Shown: one piece after another, positions 27,694 through 36,574 of the stretch
How positions within the stretch are numbered: the first letter of the stretch is position 1
Layout: each line of letters opens with the position of its first letter
Assembly: GCF_000816245.1 (NCBI RefSeq)
Contig: NZ_CP007769.1
Location: forward strand, 1,334,464 to 1,398,463
Reading direction: 5' to 3'
DNA: 64,000 bases
From: Campylobacter sp. RM16704
GTDB lineage: Bacteria; Campylobacterota; Campylobacteria; Campylobacterales; Campylobacteraceae
Translations under genes and position numbers: made by a program
The notes under the pieces: model-generated
Seen by the model: only the letters and a program-made list of their open reading frames with translations
The model's database searches: none
What the model was told of the DNA's origin: nothing

Positions 27694-28398
27694 TTATATT
27701 TTATATGTTTGATTAATTTTTAGATATTCTATATTAAGCGGATATTGCATTTTCAATACATCATAATGCCCTATAATTTTTACTTCATTATTTTTAACTT
27801 TTAAAGCTGAACCCTCTGGAATGGCATAAATAGTCTCGTTAGGATTTACAATTAAAAATTCTTCCAAACGTTCTTCCCTACTTTCTCCATTATGTCCAGG
27901 AATTTTACCACTAATAAAATGTGGATTAATTTGATGAGGAAATACCCCTAAACTATCAAAACTTTTTGGCATAATTATAGGCATATCATTAGTTGTTTTT
28001 ATACTAGTTCCAGCTATATTTGACCCAGCACTCCAGCCTATATAACAAGCTCCTTGTTTGATACGATCTTTTAAAATTTCAAGTAAATCATTTTCGTATA
28101 GTTTATGCAAAAGCATAAAGCTATTACCTCCACCAACTAAAAAAACCTTTGCATTTAAAATTGCTTCTTTTAAATTTTCAAAGCGGTGTAATGATTTGAT
28201 ATTATCTCTTTTTAAACCTTCTTTTACTTTTGCCTCATAGGCATCAGGTGTTCTTCTAACTCCAGCATAAGGTATAAAAAGAATTTCTTCATTACCCATA
28301 GCATTTTCTTTTAAAAAATCATCTATAAATTCAGCAGTATGATTTAAATATCCGCTGTCTTTATAGCTAGAAGCACTAAAAAGTAGCAAGTTTGGCAT
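27694..28398 (-). CDS. pepE: Dipeptidase E (alpha-aspartyl dipeptidase)
   Basis: Serine peptidase of family S51 that hydrolyses Asp-X dipeptides. It has 234 aa with the nucleophile S123 in GWSAGSN, preceded by LVGGGNSFMLLH, and a histidine in FPHQINPHF. PepE releases free aspartate, which Campylobacter can deaminate to fumarate. The strong ribosome site (AGGGAGGGAG) and promoter upstream suggest pepE-dcuC is an operon. Confidence 0.92.
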   Translation of the reverse strand: MPNLLLFSASSYKDSGYLNHTAEFIDDFLKENAMGNEEILFIPYAGVRRTPDAYEAKVKEGLKRDNIKSLHRFENLKEAILNAKVFLVGGGNSFMLLHKLYENDLLEILKDRIKQGACYIGWSAGSNIAGTSIKTTNDMPIIMPKSFDSLGVFPHQINPHFISGKIPGHNGESREERLEEFLIVNPNETIYAIPEGSALKVKNNEVKIIGHYDVLKMQYPLNIEYLKINQTYKI

Positions 28399-28427
28399 TG
28401 CTCTCCCTCCCTAAATTTTGATTTAAA

Positions 28428-28433
28428 ATTATA
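28428..28433 (-). promoter_or_regulatory. -10 element of pepE-dcuC
   Basis: Minus-strand TATAAT about 30 bases upstream of the pepE start, followed by an unusually purine-rich ribosome site (28402-28411). The gap is shared with divergent surE. Confidence 0.5.
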
Positions 28434-28520
28434 ATTTTAATATTTTAAAAATAAAAAAACAATTTATTTTTTTAAAAATATTTTATTACTTATGTTAAAA
28501 TTCAAACTAAAGGAAGTAAA

Positions 28521-29294
28521 ATGAAAGAAATTTTAATAACAAATGATGATGGCTACGAAAGTGAAGGTTTAAAAAAACTTATAAAAATGTTAAGAAAACA
28601 CTTTAAGGCAAAAATCACCATAGTAGCACCTGCTAGTGAAAAATCAGCATGCTCACACTCTATAACCTTAACCAAACCCTTAAAATTTCAAAAAGTAAAA
28701 AAAAGATTTTACAAGCTTGATGATGGCACGCCTGCAGATTGTGTGTATCTAGCTTTACATGCTTTATATAAAAAGCGTTTGCCTGATCTTGTCATAAGTG
28801 GGATCAATAAAGGTGCTAATGTGGGCGAAGATATAACCTACTCAGGAACTTGTGCAGGTGCTATGGAAGCAGTGCTTCATGGAATTCCCGCTATTGCTTT
28901 ATCGCAATTTTACAAAGATAGTCAAAAAGAGCTTGATTATAAACTTGCTCTAAAACTTACCAAAAAAATAGTCAAAAATATCTTTGAAAAAGGTTTTCCT
29001 TTAGACAAAAAAGAATTTTTAAATATCAATTTTCCTTCTAGCAAAACAAGCTTTCAAGGCTTAAAAATTTGCAAAGCAGGTAAAAGAATTTATAGCTATG
29101 AAGCACATTCAAATACAAATCCAAGGGGAGTAGAATACTACTGGTTAGCTGCTGCTAATCTTGATCATGAAAATGAAAAAAACTCAGATATAGCACTTTT
29201 AAAACAAGGCTATGCCACAATAACCCCTATAATGCTTGATCTAACAGCTTATAAACAAATGAAAAATCTTAAAAAATGGTTAAAAAATGGATAG
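28521..29294 (+). CDS. surE: 5'-nucleotidase SurE
   Basis: Metal-dependent survival protein that dephosphorylates nucleoside monophosphates. It has 257 aa with the N-terminal TNDDG motif (D9-D10), PASEKSACSHSITL, DGTPADCV and SGINKGANVGEDITYSGTCAGAMEA. It heads a plus-strand group of overlapping genes: the next start lies 8 bases inside its end. Confidence 0.97.
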   Translation: MKEILITNDDGYESEGLKKLIKMLRKHFKAKITIVAPASEKSACSHSITLTKPLKFQKVKKRFYKLDDGTPADCVYLALHALYKKRLPDLVISGINKGANVGEDITYSGTCAGAMEAVLHGIPAIALSQFYKDSQKELDYKLALKLTKKIVKNIFEKGFPLDKKEFLNINFPSSKTSFQGLKICKAGKRIYSYEAHSNTNPRGVEYYWLAAANLDHENEKNSDIALLKQGYATITPIMLDLTAYKQMKNLKKWLKNG

Positions 29295-29940
29295 ATATAC
29301 ACGCATAAAATGGCTTGTAAATGAAGAAAATTTTATAAAATTTCAAAATACAAAAGTCTTAGTATGTGGTTTGGGTGGAGTTGGTGGAATTTGTGTTGAT
29401 ACACTTTTTAGAAGTGGTTTTAGTGATTTAACTTTAATCGATGCAGATAGATTTGAAACTACTAATCAAAACCGCCAACTTCATAGCGAAAATATAGGCG
29501 AAGAAAAAGCTAAGGTTTTTGAACGCATTTACAACGCTAAAGGCATAGTTAGTAAAATTGATGATGAGTTTTTAAAAAGTTTTGATTTAAGCGAATTTGA
29601 TTTAATCATTGATGCGATTGATGATATACCTGCTAAGGTTGCTTTGGCTAATTTAATTGATTTAAAAAAGCAAATTTTTATCTCTTCCACTGGTGGAGCT
29701 AGGAAGCTTGATCCAACGCGTATTAAAACAACGAGTATATTTAAAACCCATGGCGATGCCCTAGCTAAAAAATTCCGCTATGAGCTTAGAAAATCAGGTT
29801 TTAAAGGAGATTTTGAAGTGGTATTTTCAGATGAAGAAGCTCATTGTAAAGATCTTGGCTCATTTATGGGTGTGACAGCTTCTTTTGGACTTGCCCTAGC
29901 TTCTTTAGCTCTAAGGAAAGTGCTTGATAAGAAAGCTTGA
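29287..29940 (+). CDS. ThiF/MoeB-family E1-like enzyme, TcdA-like
   Basis: 217-aa adenylating enzyme with an N-terminal nucleotide motif GLGGVGGICVDTLFRSGF near residue 28 and DADRFETTNQNRQ, the conserved E1-type segment (D, N, R, Q). DAIDDIPAKVAL also fits. The overall pattern best resembles TcdA (CsdL), which dehydrates threonylcarbamoyladenosine in tRNA to the cyclic form. It is shorter than E. coli TcdA, mainly at the C-terminus. It overlaps surE by 8 bases and the GNAT gene by 17. Confidence 0.75.
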   Translation: MDRYTRIKWLVNEENFIKFQNTKVLVCGLGGVGGICVDTLFRSGFSDLTLIDADRFETTNQNRQLHSENIGEEKAKVFERIYNAKGIVSKIDDEFLKSFDLSEFDLIIDAIDDIPAKVALANLIDLKKQIFISSTGGARKLDPTRIKTTSIFKTHGDALAKKFRYELRKSGFKGDFEVVFSDEEAHCKDLGSFMGVTASFGLALASLALRKVLDKKA

Positions 29941-30373
29941 TATAAAAGATTTAGCTTCTTGCATCAAGCTTTTTAAGCAAAGTGTATCAATGCTTTGTAA
30001 AAACGATTACACAAAAGAACAAATTCATGCATGGACTAATATAGACCAAAAAGCTTGGGAAGAAAAATTCCAAAAGCAACTAGGTTTTGTTTATGAAGAA
30101 AAAGATAAAATCATATCTTTTATAAGTATAAATTTAAAAGAAAAAACACTCGATCTTTGCTTTACTTATGTAAATTTTGCATATCAAGGTTATGGCAAAG
30201 CTTTATTAGAATTTGCTTTAAAGAATTACCCTTATAATGAAATTTATACTTTTGCTAGTCTTAGTGCTAAAAATTTCTTTTTAAAAGCAGGATTTAAAAT
30301 CATCAAAGAAAACATTGCTATAAGAGATCAACAAGAATTGAAAAATTTTTTAATGAAAAAGGAAATAAATTGA
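29924..30373 (+). CDS. GNAT-family N-acetyltransferase
   Basis: 149-aa acetyltransferase-like protein starting with TTG, supported by AAGGA 6 bases upstream. The acetyl-CoA loop appears as YVNFAYQGYGKALLEFAL. The substrate is not recognisable. It may act on a small molecule or protein. It overlaps the TcdA-like gene and, by 4 bases (TTGA), the beta-lactamase gene, so it is probably co-translated with both. Confidence 0.75.
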   Translation: MIRKLDIKDLASCIKLFKQSVSMLCKNDYTKEQIHAWTNIDQKAWEEKFQKQLGFVYEEKDKIISFISINLKEKTLDLCFTYVNFAYQGYGKALLEFALKNYPYNEIYTFASLSAKNFFLKAGFKIIKENIAIRDQQELKNFLMKKEIN

Positions 30374-31137
30374 AAAAAATACTTTTACTTTTTAGTCTTT
30401 TTTGCTCTTTTGCTTTGGCAAATGAAAATTTAAAAGATCTTTTTAAAGATTACAATGAAAGTGGAGTTTTTATAGCTTATGATGGTAAAAAGTATTATAG
30501 CAATGACTTTAAAAAAGCAAACAAACGCATTCTACCTGCCTCTACTTTTAAAATTTTCAATGCTTTAATCGCACTGAATGAAGGCATTGTGAAAGATACT
30601 AATGAAATTTTTTATCATTACAAGGGCGAAAAAGTATTTTTACCATCTTGGAAAAATGACGCAAATTTAGCCCTAGCTATGCAAAGATCTCAGCTACCTG
30701 CCTATAAAGAACTAGCTAGAAAAATAGGCTTAGAAAAAATGCAAAAAAATCTAGATAAATTAAACTATGGCAACCAAAAAATAAGCAAAATCGATGAATT
30801 TTGGCTTGATAATTCTTTGCAAATTAGCCCCAAAGAACAAACTTCTTTGCTTTTTAAACTAGCAAATTTAAAATTAGATTATCTTAAAAATATACAAAAA
30901 GAAGTTATAAATATAATAAAACTTAGCGAAAATGATCATTATGAATTTTTTGCAAAAACAGGCTGGGGTTTAGATAAATATGGACAAATCGTAGGTTTTA
31001 TAAAAGATAAAAAAACTCATCAAATTTATGCTTTTGCTTTATGTATGGATATAAGTGATTTTAACAAGCTTTATTTAAGAGAAGAATTAGCAAAAAAATA
31101 TCTATCAAATTTAATAAACTTGACACATAAAAAATAA
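30370..31137 (+). CDS. Class D (OXA-type) beta-lactamase
   Basis: 255-aa periplasmic serine beta-lactamase with signal peptide MKKILLLFSLFCSFALA. Active-site motifs: S58-T-F-K61 (nucleophile and carbamylatable Lys), S107-Q-L109 at the SxV position, Y133-G-N135 and K196-T-G198. OXA-61-like enzymes are native to many Campylobacter. The SxV motif has Leu at its third position. It starts with TTG, with AAGGA in front, and overlaps the GNAT stop. It probably depends on surE-operon transcription, which can keep expression low. The end overlaps convergent bioC by 27 bases. Confidence 0.93.
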   Translation: MKKILLLFSLFCSFALANENLKDLFKDYNESGVFIAYDGKKYYSNDFKKANKRILPASTFKIFNALIALNEGIVKDTNEIFYHYKGEKVFLPSWKNDANLALAMQRSQLPAYKELARKIGLEKMQKNLDKLNYGNQKISKIDEFWLDNSLQISPKEQTSLLFKLANLKLDYLKNIQKEVINIIKLSENDHYEFFAKTGWGLDKYGQIVGFIKDKKTHQIYAFALCMDISDFNKLYLREELAKKYLSNLINLTHKK

Positions 31138-31821
31138 AGGATGATAAGTCAAGGTATTTTGAAATTCTTTTTCATAGTTTTTTAAAAATGCCTTGCTTAT
31201 GAAAAATTTATCACCCAAAGCATTAACCCCGCTTAATTTCAAATGCCTAAAAAGCTCTAAAGTATAATCAAATTTTAACTCTTTTAACTCTTCTTTTGCT
31301 TTTATGATCTTAAATTTTTTAGAAAGTTTTTGCGAAATTTGCTCTAAGCTTAGATACTCAAGCGATAAATTGGTGCTTTGCTTAATTTGAGTGAAATTTT
31401 TTTCTCCAAAAGTAGAAAAAAGTAAAATTCCATTTTTATTTAGCACAAATGCAAGATTTTCTAGAAGTTCATCTATCTTTAGCCACTGCATACAAGCATT
31501 TGAAGCAATAAGATCAAATTTTTTCGTATAAAAATGATGATTTTTAAGTTCATTCATATCAAAAACGCCAAATTCATCAAATTTACAAGGATTTTCAAAA
31601 GGATAAATATCATTTAAAAAATAATGTTTAAATTTGATACTTTCTTGCAAAGCCTTACTAAAAACCCCTACCCCACAGCCAAACTCAAATACCGCTTTAA
31701 AATCGCTAAAATCATTCTCGCTAAGCATTTTACAAAGCTCATTAGCCATAGCTTTTTGCACAGGTGTATTTGTGCTATAAGTGTCTTTTGCTCTTATGAA
31801 AGTTTGCAAAGCTCTTCCCAA
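31111..31821 (-). CDS. bioC: Malonyl-ACP O-methyltransferase BioC
   Basis: SAM-dependent enzyme that methylates malonyl-ACP to start biotin's pimelate chain. It is up to 236 aa. SAM motif I is FEFGCGVGVFSKAL, and DLIASNACMQWL is the motif-II region typical of BioC. The start is uncertain: TTG at 31821 lies 28 bases inside bioG, and TTG at 31809 is closer to a GGAAG. It follows bioF-bioG and overlaps the beta-lactamase 3' end. Confidence 0.88.
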   Translation of the reverse strand: MGRALQTFIRAKDTYSTNTPVQKAMANELCKMLSENDFSDFKAVFEFGCGVGVFSKALQESIKFKHYFLNDIYPFENPCKFDEFGVFDMNELKNHHFYTKKFDLIASNACMQWLKIDELLENLAFVLNKNGILLFSTFGEKNFTQIKQSTNLSLEYLSLEQISQKLSKKFKIIKAKEELKELKFDYTLELFRHLKLSGVNALGDKFFISKAFLKNYEKEFQNTLTYHPLFFMCQVY

Positions 31822-32420
31822 GCATGGTATTTAAAAAATGCAAAATGTGGCTCATCGACAAACATTGCCTTTTCTTTGAAAAAATTAAAAGCATGTTTTG
31901 GTGGAAAGATTTTATCATCATTGCTAATTATGGCTTTATCCCAAGCGAAATTTTCGTTTAAATCTTTAGTGCAAAACTCATATAAGCTTAAAAGCTCTTC
32001 TTTTAAATGCTCGTTTTTTTCAAAGTAAAACTCATCACTTAAACTCATTCTTTTTTCAAGCAAATTTGCTTTAAAGTCCTTTAAAGCAAACCTTTTCATC
32101 GTAAGTTTAAAAATGGCTTTTTTGATCCCAAATTCATCATCTATAGGTAAATTTGTACCATTTATGGCTATTTTTTGTTCAAATTTTATATCTTTTAAAA
32201 TTTTACTCGCTACACAAACTCCCATAGAAAAGCCAACAAGAGTGATATTTTCAAATTTATGAAGATCAAATTCCCAATCAAAACTCGTATAATCATACAC
32301 CATTAAAACATTTACATCACTTTTTAAATGCGTAAAATGGCTAAAATGTGAGCAAAACCCTGAAAAAAATAAAATCAACTCAGATGAATTTGCATTTTCA
32401 TGTAAAAAATGAGTTTTCAA
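31794..32420 (-). CDS. bioG: Pimeloyl-ACP methyl ester esterase BioG
   Basis: Alpha/beta-hydrolase of the DUF452 family that cuts the methyl ester from pimeloyl-ACP, replacing E. coli BioH. It has 208 aa with nucleophile S65 in G-F-S-M-G and LILFFSGF near residue 16. A histidine-containing C-terminus (DEPHFAFF) should supply the catalytic His. It is sandwiched between bioF (4-base overlap) and bioC (28-base overlap), the expected context. Confidence 0.9.
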   Translation of the reverse strand: MKTHFLHENANSSELILFFSGFCSHFSHFTHLKSDVNVLMVYDYTSFDWEFDLHKFENITLVGFSMGVCVASKILKDIKFEQKIAINGTNLPIDDEFGIKKAIFKLTMKRFALKDFKANLLEKRMSLSDEFYFEKNEHLKEELLSLYEFCTKDLNENFAWDKAIISNDDKIFPPKHAFNFFKEKAMFVDEPHFAFFKYHAWEELCKLS

Positions 32421-33541
32421 AGTACCTCCAAAACCTTTTCTAAGTCTTTTTTCACTAAACCAGCATGTAAAGAAAAGCGAATTCTAGCTGTATTTTTAGC
32501 CACGGTTGGTTCTTTAATAGCAGGTGCGAAAATACCATTTTCTAAAAGCTTTTGAGAAATTTCACTAACTAAAGAATTTTGCCCTAAAATAAAAGATATC
32601 ACATAAGCCTCGCCTAAAACTGCACCTTTACTTGCTAAAGCATTTTTAAACCAAACGCTTAATTCTAAAAGCTTTTTTCTTTGAGCGCTAAATTCATGCA
32701 AATGCTTAAAAACATGCAAAGTCCAAGCTACATTTATAGGTGCAATAGCAGTTGAGTATATAAAGGCTCTTGCTTTGTTGATAAAAAAATCTTTTTCATC
32801 ACTTATCATACAAGCTCCCATAGAAGCTATAGCCTTACCAAAAGTAAAAACTAAAAAATCCACTTCCTTTTCTAAGCCCAAAAATTTCACATAACCCAAA
32901 CCATCATCACTAAAACACCCTATGCTATGAGCTTCATCAATGTAAATTTTGATATTTTTAAACTCTTTTTTTAAATTTATGAATTCTTTTATAGGTGCAA
33001 AATCCCCATCCATACTAAATAAAGCTTCACTTACTATAATGATATTTTCAAATTCTTTATAATGCTTTTGCACTAAGCTTTGCAAATGCTTTATATCATT
33101 GTGTTTAAACCTTATAAATTTAGCCCCGCCAAGCCTTAAACCATCGATGATACTTGCATGCACTTGCTTATCTGCTAAAAATAAAGTATTTTTAATGCTT
33201 GCTAAAGCTTGCAAACAGCTAACATTTAAGGCATAGCCGTTGTTAAAATGCAAGATTTTTCTACCTAACTTAGCTTCCAAAAAGTTTTCAAATTCATCAA
33301 AAATCGCATAATTTCCACTCAAGCTTCTTGAACTTGAACTAGAAAATTCAAATTCTTTTAAATGTGTTAAAAAATCTTGCTTTAATGCTTTTTCATTGCT
33401 TAAATTTAAATAATCATTGCTCGCTAAATTTAGCAATTTTTGCCCATTATAAACGACATATTTTCCCTCATGTTTTAATGAGCGTAGAATTCTAAAATTA
33501 TCTTGTTGTTTTAACTCATCTAAAATTTGTGCAATTTGCAT
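32417..33541 (-). CDS. bioF: 8-amino-7-oxononanoate synthase BioF
   Basis: PLP enzyme condensing pimeloyl-ACP with alanine. It has 374 aa with LNLASNDYLNLS near the N-terminus, IDEAHSIGCFSDDGLGY, and the PLP lysine in TFGKAIASMGA. The ATG overlaps the stop of the Sel1-repeat gene by one base (TAATG), so that gene heads the biotin transcript. Confidence 0.95.
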   Translation of the reverse strand: MQIAQILDELKQQDNFRILRSLKHEGKYVVYNGQKLLNLASNDYLNLSNEKALKQDFLTHLKEFEFSSSSSRSLSGNYAIFDEFENFLEAKLGRKILHFNNGYALNVSCLQALASIKNTLFLADKQVHASIIDGLRLGGAKFIRFKHNDIKHLQSLVQKHYKEFENIIIVSEALFSMDGDFAPIKEFINLKKEFKNIKIYIDEAHSIGCFSDDGLGYVKFLGLEKEVDFLVFTFGKAIASMGACMISDEKDFFINKARAFIYSTAIAPINVAWTLHVFKHLHEFSAQRKKLLELSVWFKNALASKGAVLGEAYVISFILGQNSLVSEISQKLLENGIFAPAIKEPTVAKNTARIRFSLHAGLVKKDLEKVLEVL

Positions 33542-34269
33542 TATTGTTTAAGCCTTGCGTAAGCTTGACAACCTAAATCATTTTTTAAATCACAAGCCTT
33601 GCCAAAATACTCTAAAGCCTTAGAAGTGTCTTTTCTAACGCCTTTGCCAAGTGCATACATAACTCCAAGATTAGAACAACCAGCTCCATCATTTAAATTA
33701 CAAGCTTTTACATAAAGTTCAACTGCTTTAAAATTATCCTTTTTTACACCTTGTCCATTTGCATACATGAAACCAAGATTAGAACAACCTAAACCATTTT
33801 CTAAGTCACATGCTTTTTGATATAATTCTACTGCTTTGAAATTATCTTTTCTAACACCATGTCCATTCGCATACATTACACCCAGATTAAAACAACCCAA
33901 GCCTTTTTCTAAACCACATGCTTTTTGATACAATTCTGCTGCTTTAAAATTATCTTTTCTTACACCTTTTCCATCTATATACATAACACCCAGATTAAAA
34001 CAACCAGCTCCATCATTTAAATTACAAGCTTTTACATAAAGTTCAACTGCTTTAAAATTATCCTTTTTTACACCTTGTCCATTTGCATACATGAAACCAA
34101 GATTAGAACAGCCGTCCCCGTTATTTAAATCACAGGCTTGTTTGTAATACTTTATAGCGTTTATATAATCACCACTCTCATAAGCTTTAAATCCTTTTAC
34201 AAATAAATCCTCTTGCGAATATGCAAAATTTAAAAATAAAATCACTAAGATAATCAAAACTTTTTTCAT
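33541..34269 (-). CDS. Secreted Sel1-repeat (Hcp-like) protein
   Basis: 242 aa with signal peptide MKKVLIILVILFLNFAYS and about five Sel1-like repeats of 36 aa. Each has the pattern Y-x-K-A-C-x-L-x-x-G-x-G-C-x-N-L-G-x-M-Y with a cysteine pair, as in Helicobacter Hcp proteins, where each pair forms a disulfide. These alpha/alpha repeats bind proteins or peptides. The old beta-lactamase claim for Hcp is doubtful. It shares a transcript with bioF-bioG-bioC, with no obvious biotin role. Confidence 0.88.
   Translation of the reverse strand: MKKVLIILVILFLNFAYSQEDLFVKGFKAYESGDYINAIKYYKQACDLNNGDGCSNLGFMYANGQGVKKDNFKAVELYVKACNLNDGAGCFNLGVMYIDGKGVRKDNFKAAELYQKACGLEKGLGCFNLGVMYANGHGVRKDNFKAVELYQKACDLENGLGCSNLGFMYANGQGVKKDNFKAVELYVKACNLNDGAGCSNLGVMYALGKGVRKDTSKALEYFGKACDLKNDLGCQAYARLKQ
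33675..34110. repeat. 112-bp identical direct repeat inside the Sel1 gene
   Basis: Bases 33675-33786 and 33999-34110 are identical over 112 bases at an offset of 324, which equals three 108-base (36-aa) repeat units. Neighbouring units diverge at synonymous sites, so the identity suggests recent duplication or gene conversion. Recombination between copies would remove exactly three units and keep the frame. Confidence 0.85.
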
Positions 34270-34397
34270 ACTTTACCTTTAAGTTTAAGATAAAAGCTAA
34301 TTATATAAATATTTTCTAAATAATCCTTTTTCATTTTAAAGCATAAATTTGAGTAAAAATTGTAGTATCATTAGTAATAAAAATCAAAGAAGTAAAA

Positions 34398-35666
34398 ATG
34401 AATTTAAAAGAACTAGACTTAAAACACATTTGGCACCCTTGCACGCAAATGAGTGATCATGAGTTTTTACCTTTAATACCTATAAAAAAGGCCAAGGGAG
34501 TGTATTTGTATGATTTTGATGAAAAATCCTACATAGACTGCATTAGCTCTTGGTGGGTAAATATCTTTGGTCATTGTAATGAGTATATCAATGAAAAAAT
34601 CAAAGATCAGCTTCAAAATTTAGAGCATGTCTTGCTTGCAGGCTTTTCACATGAGCCTATCATAAAGCTTTCGCAAAGACTTTGCAAGCTTTTACCTTTT
34701 GATAAATGCTTTTTTGCAGACAATGGTAGTTCAGCCATAGAAGTGGCTTTAAAAATGAGCTTTCAATACCACTTAAACAATGGCTCTAAAAAGGATAAAT
34801 TCTTATCACTTAGCAATTCTTACCATGGAGAAACCTTGGGTGCATTAAGCGTTGGCGATGTAGCGCTTTATAAAAAAACCTATGAGCCTTTACTTTTAAA
34901 AAGTATCACAACACCTGTGCCAACTAGCAAGGACTATACAAAAGAACTTGAAATTTTAGAAAGCATTTTAAAAAATCATCATCATGAAATTTGTGCTTTT
35001 ATACTTGAGCCTTTACTTCAATGTGCAGGCAATATGCATATATATGAGCTTGGGTATTTAAATGAAGCCATTAAGCTTGCTAAAGATTATGGTGTGCAAG
35101 TGATATTTGATGAGATAGCCACAGGTTTTGGGCGCACGGGAGAGATGTTTGCGCTAGATTATTGCTCGCAAAGCATTGATTATATATGCCTTTCTAAAGC
35201 TATCACGGGTGGGTATTTACCGCTTTCAGTGGTACTTACTAAAGATGAAATTTATGAGAAATTTTATGATAGCTATGAGAGCCAAAAGGCCTTTTTACAC
35301 TCTCACTCTTACACGGGTAATGCCCTAGCTTGTGCAGCGGCTAATGCGACTTTGGATATTTTTGAAAAAGAAAATATCATCGCAAAAAATAAAATCAAAA
35401 GTGCTTTTATAAAAACGCAATGGGAGAGTTTAAAAGAATTTAACTTTTTAGGAAATTTTAGAAATTTAGGCATGGTGAGTGCATTTGATATACAAAAAAG
35501 CAAATACCAAAGAGCAGGACTTGAAGTCTTTCAAAGAGCCTTAGAAAAAGGCTTGCTTTTAAGACCACTTGGAAATACAATTTACTTCATGCCACCATAT
35601 GTTATAAATGAAGATGAGATTGCTTATGTAGTGCAGTCTTTAAGAGAGATTTTCAATGAATTCTAA
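34398..35666 (+). CDS. bioA: Adenosylmethionine-8-amino-7-oxononanoate aminotransferase BioA
   Basis: PLP enzyme making 7,8-diaminopelargonic acid with SAM as amino donor. It has 422 aa. Signatures are [53 protein letters not shown] and the PLP lysine in [13 protein letters not shown]. It is divergent from the Sel1-bioFGC group with a 128-base gap; GAAG precedes the ATG. BioD is nearby but convergent. Confidence 0.96.
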   Translation: MNLKELDLKHIWHPCTQMSDHEFLPLIPIKKAKGVYLYDFDEKSYIDCISSWWVNIFGHCNEYINEKIKDQLQNLEHVLLAGFSHEPIIKLSQRLCKLLPFDKCFFADNGSSAIEVALKMSFQYHLNNGSKKDKFLSLSNSYHGETLGALSVGDVALYKKTYEPLLLKSITTPVPTSKDYTKELEILESILKNHHHEICAFILEPLLQCAGNMHIYELGYLNEAIKLAKDYGVQVIFDEIATGFGRTGEMFALDYCSQSIDYICLSKAITGGYLPLSVVLTKDEIYEKFYDSYESQKAFLHSHSYTGNALACAAANATLDIFEKENIIAKNKIKSAFIKTQWESLKEFNFLGNFRNLGMVSAFDIQKSKYQRAGLEVFQRALEKGLLLRPLGNTIYFMPPYVINEDEIAYVVQSLREIFNEF

Positions 35667-35731
35667 TTTTGATTAATTTTAAATTAATATAATATGAAAA
35701 TAATAATTTTACAAAGAAAGGATATTTTAAA

Positions 35732-36007
35732 ATGAAAGAAATTAATCAAAATGCTTTTTTTGATGAATTAGTTTTAATGCTTCTTTATAAAAAAGAAACA
35801 TTAAACACAACAAAAATCGAGCAGTTACTTGGCGGGATATATGATTTCCAAAATGTTAATAATGTTATTTCTAATAGAGACAATCAAACAAGTTATATAT
35901 ATAAAGAATATATGCTTTATGACGAAAATAAAAATGAATTAACAATCACTAACGCAGGTAAAGAGTATATAAGAAATAAATTTCCACCAAAACCAAGAAT
36001 ATCTTAA
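35732..36007 (+). CDS. Hypothetical 91-aa protein, possibly winged-helix
   Basis: Small protein with a good ribosome site (AAAGGAT) and a start 65 bases after bioA. The pattern of an N-terminal helix ([11 protein letters not shown]), a second helix ([12 protein letters not shown]) and a C-terminal [13 protein letters not shown] resembles winged-helix proteins, where the last part is the wing and dimer helix. No family is recognised. Its end overlaps bioD by 4 bases on the opposite strand. It could be a small regulator of the adjacent genes or a lineage-specific orphan. Confidence 0.6.
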   Translation: MKEINQNAFFDELVLMLLYKKETLNTTKIEQLLGGIYDFQNVNNVISNRDNQTSYIYKEYMLYDENKNELTITNAGKEYIRNKFPPKPRIS

Positions 36008-36567
36008 ACAATAAATTTTAAAAGTTTTTCACACACTTTATCATCAAATTCTATAATGGGAATTGAAGTATATTTGCTTATAAAATCTTTGCTAAAATTA
36101 TCTTGAGTTTTTAAGATTAAAGCAAGGATTTTAATATCTCTTTGTTTTAGTGCTTTTATACTTAAAAGAGTGTGATTGATACTACCTAGATAATCTTTTG
36201 CTACCAAAATCGTAGGGTGTTTAAACGCACTCATATAATCAATCATTGTTTTTTCATCATCAAGTGGCGAAAAAAGCCCACCAGCTAGCTCGATGATGAG
36301 TTTATCACTTTGTGGAATTTGTATATCAAAGGCTTTATAGTTTAAATTTTCTAAAATCCTGCCTTTGTGTGGGGAAGCAGGAGTTTTTAAAAACACACCT
36401 TCTTTGAAAATCTTAGTTTTTGGACTAAACTCAGCTACTATCTCGCTATCTTTTGGGATTCCTGCTTGGATAAGCTTAAAATAATCAAATCCTAATTCCT
36501 TACAAAGTCTAGCACTTAAGTAAGTTTTACCAACATCTGTGTCTATACCGCTAATATATATTTTCAT
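36004..36567 (-). CDS. bioD: Dethiobiotin synthetase BioD
   Basis: ATP-dependent carboxylase that closes the ureido ring of dethiobiotin. It has 187 aa with the P-loop G-I-D-T-D-V-G-K-T at residues 7-15. [10 protein letters not shown] matches the magnesium/phosphate segment, and it is slightly short. It is the last gene after the SMR pair, with a 7-base gap. BioB, which would finish biotin, is not in the window. Confidence 0.92.
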   Translation of the reverse strand: MKIYISGIDTDVGKTYLSARLCKELGFDYFKLIQAGIPKDSEIVAEFSPKTKIFKEGVFLKTPASPHKGRILENLNYKAFDIQIPQSDKLIIELAGGLFSPLDDEKTMIDYMSAFKHPTILVAKDYLGSINHTLLSIKALKQRDIKILALILKTQDNFSKDFISKYTSIPIIEFDDKVCEKLLKFIV

Positions 36568-36574
36568 TTTAAAC

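Noticed and set aside
35732..36007. Toxin-antitoxin partner
   Set aside because: Single gene with no small partner in the same direction, and no toxin or antitoxin family features seen.
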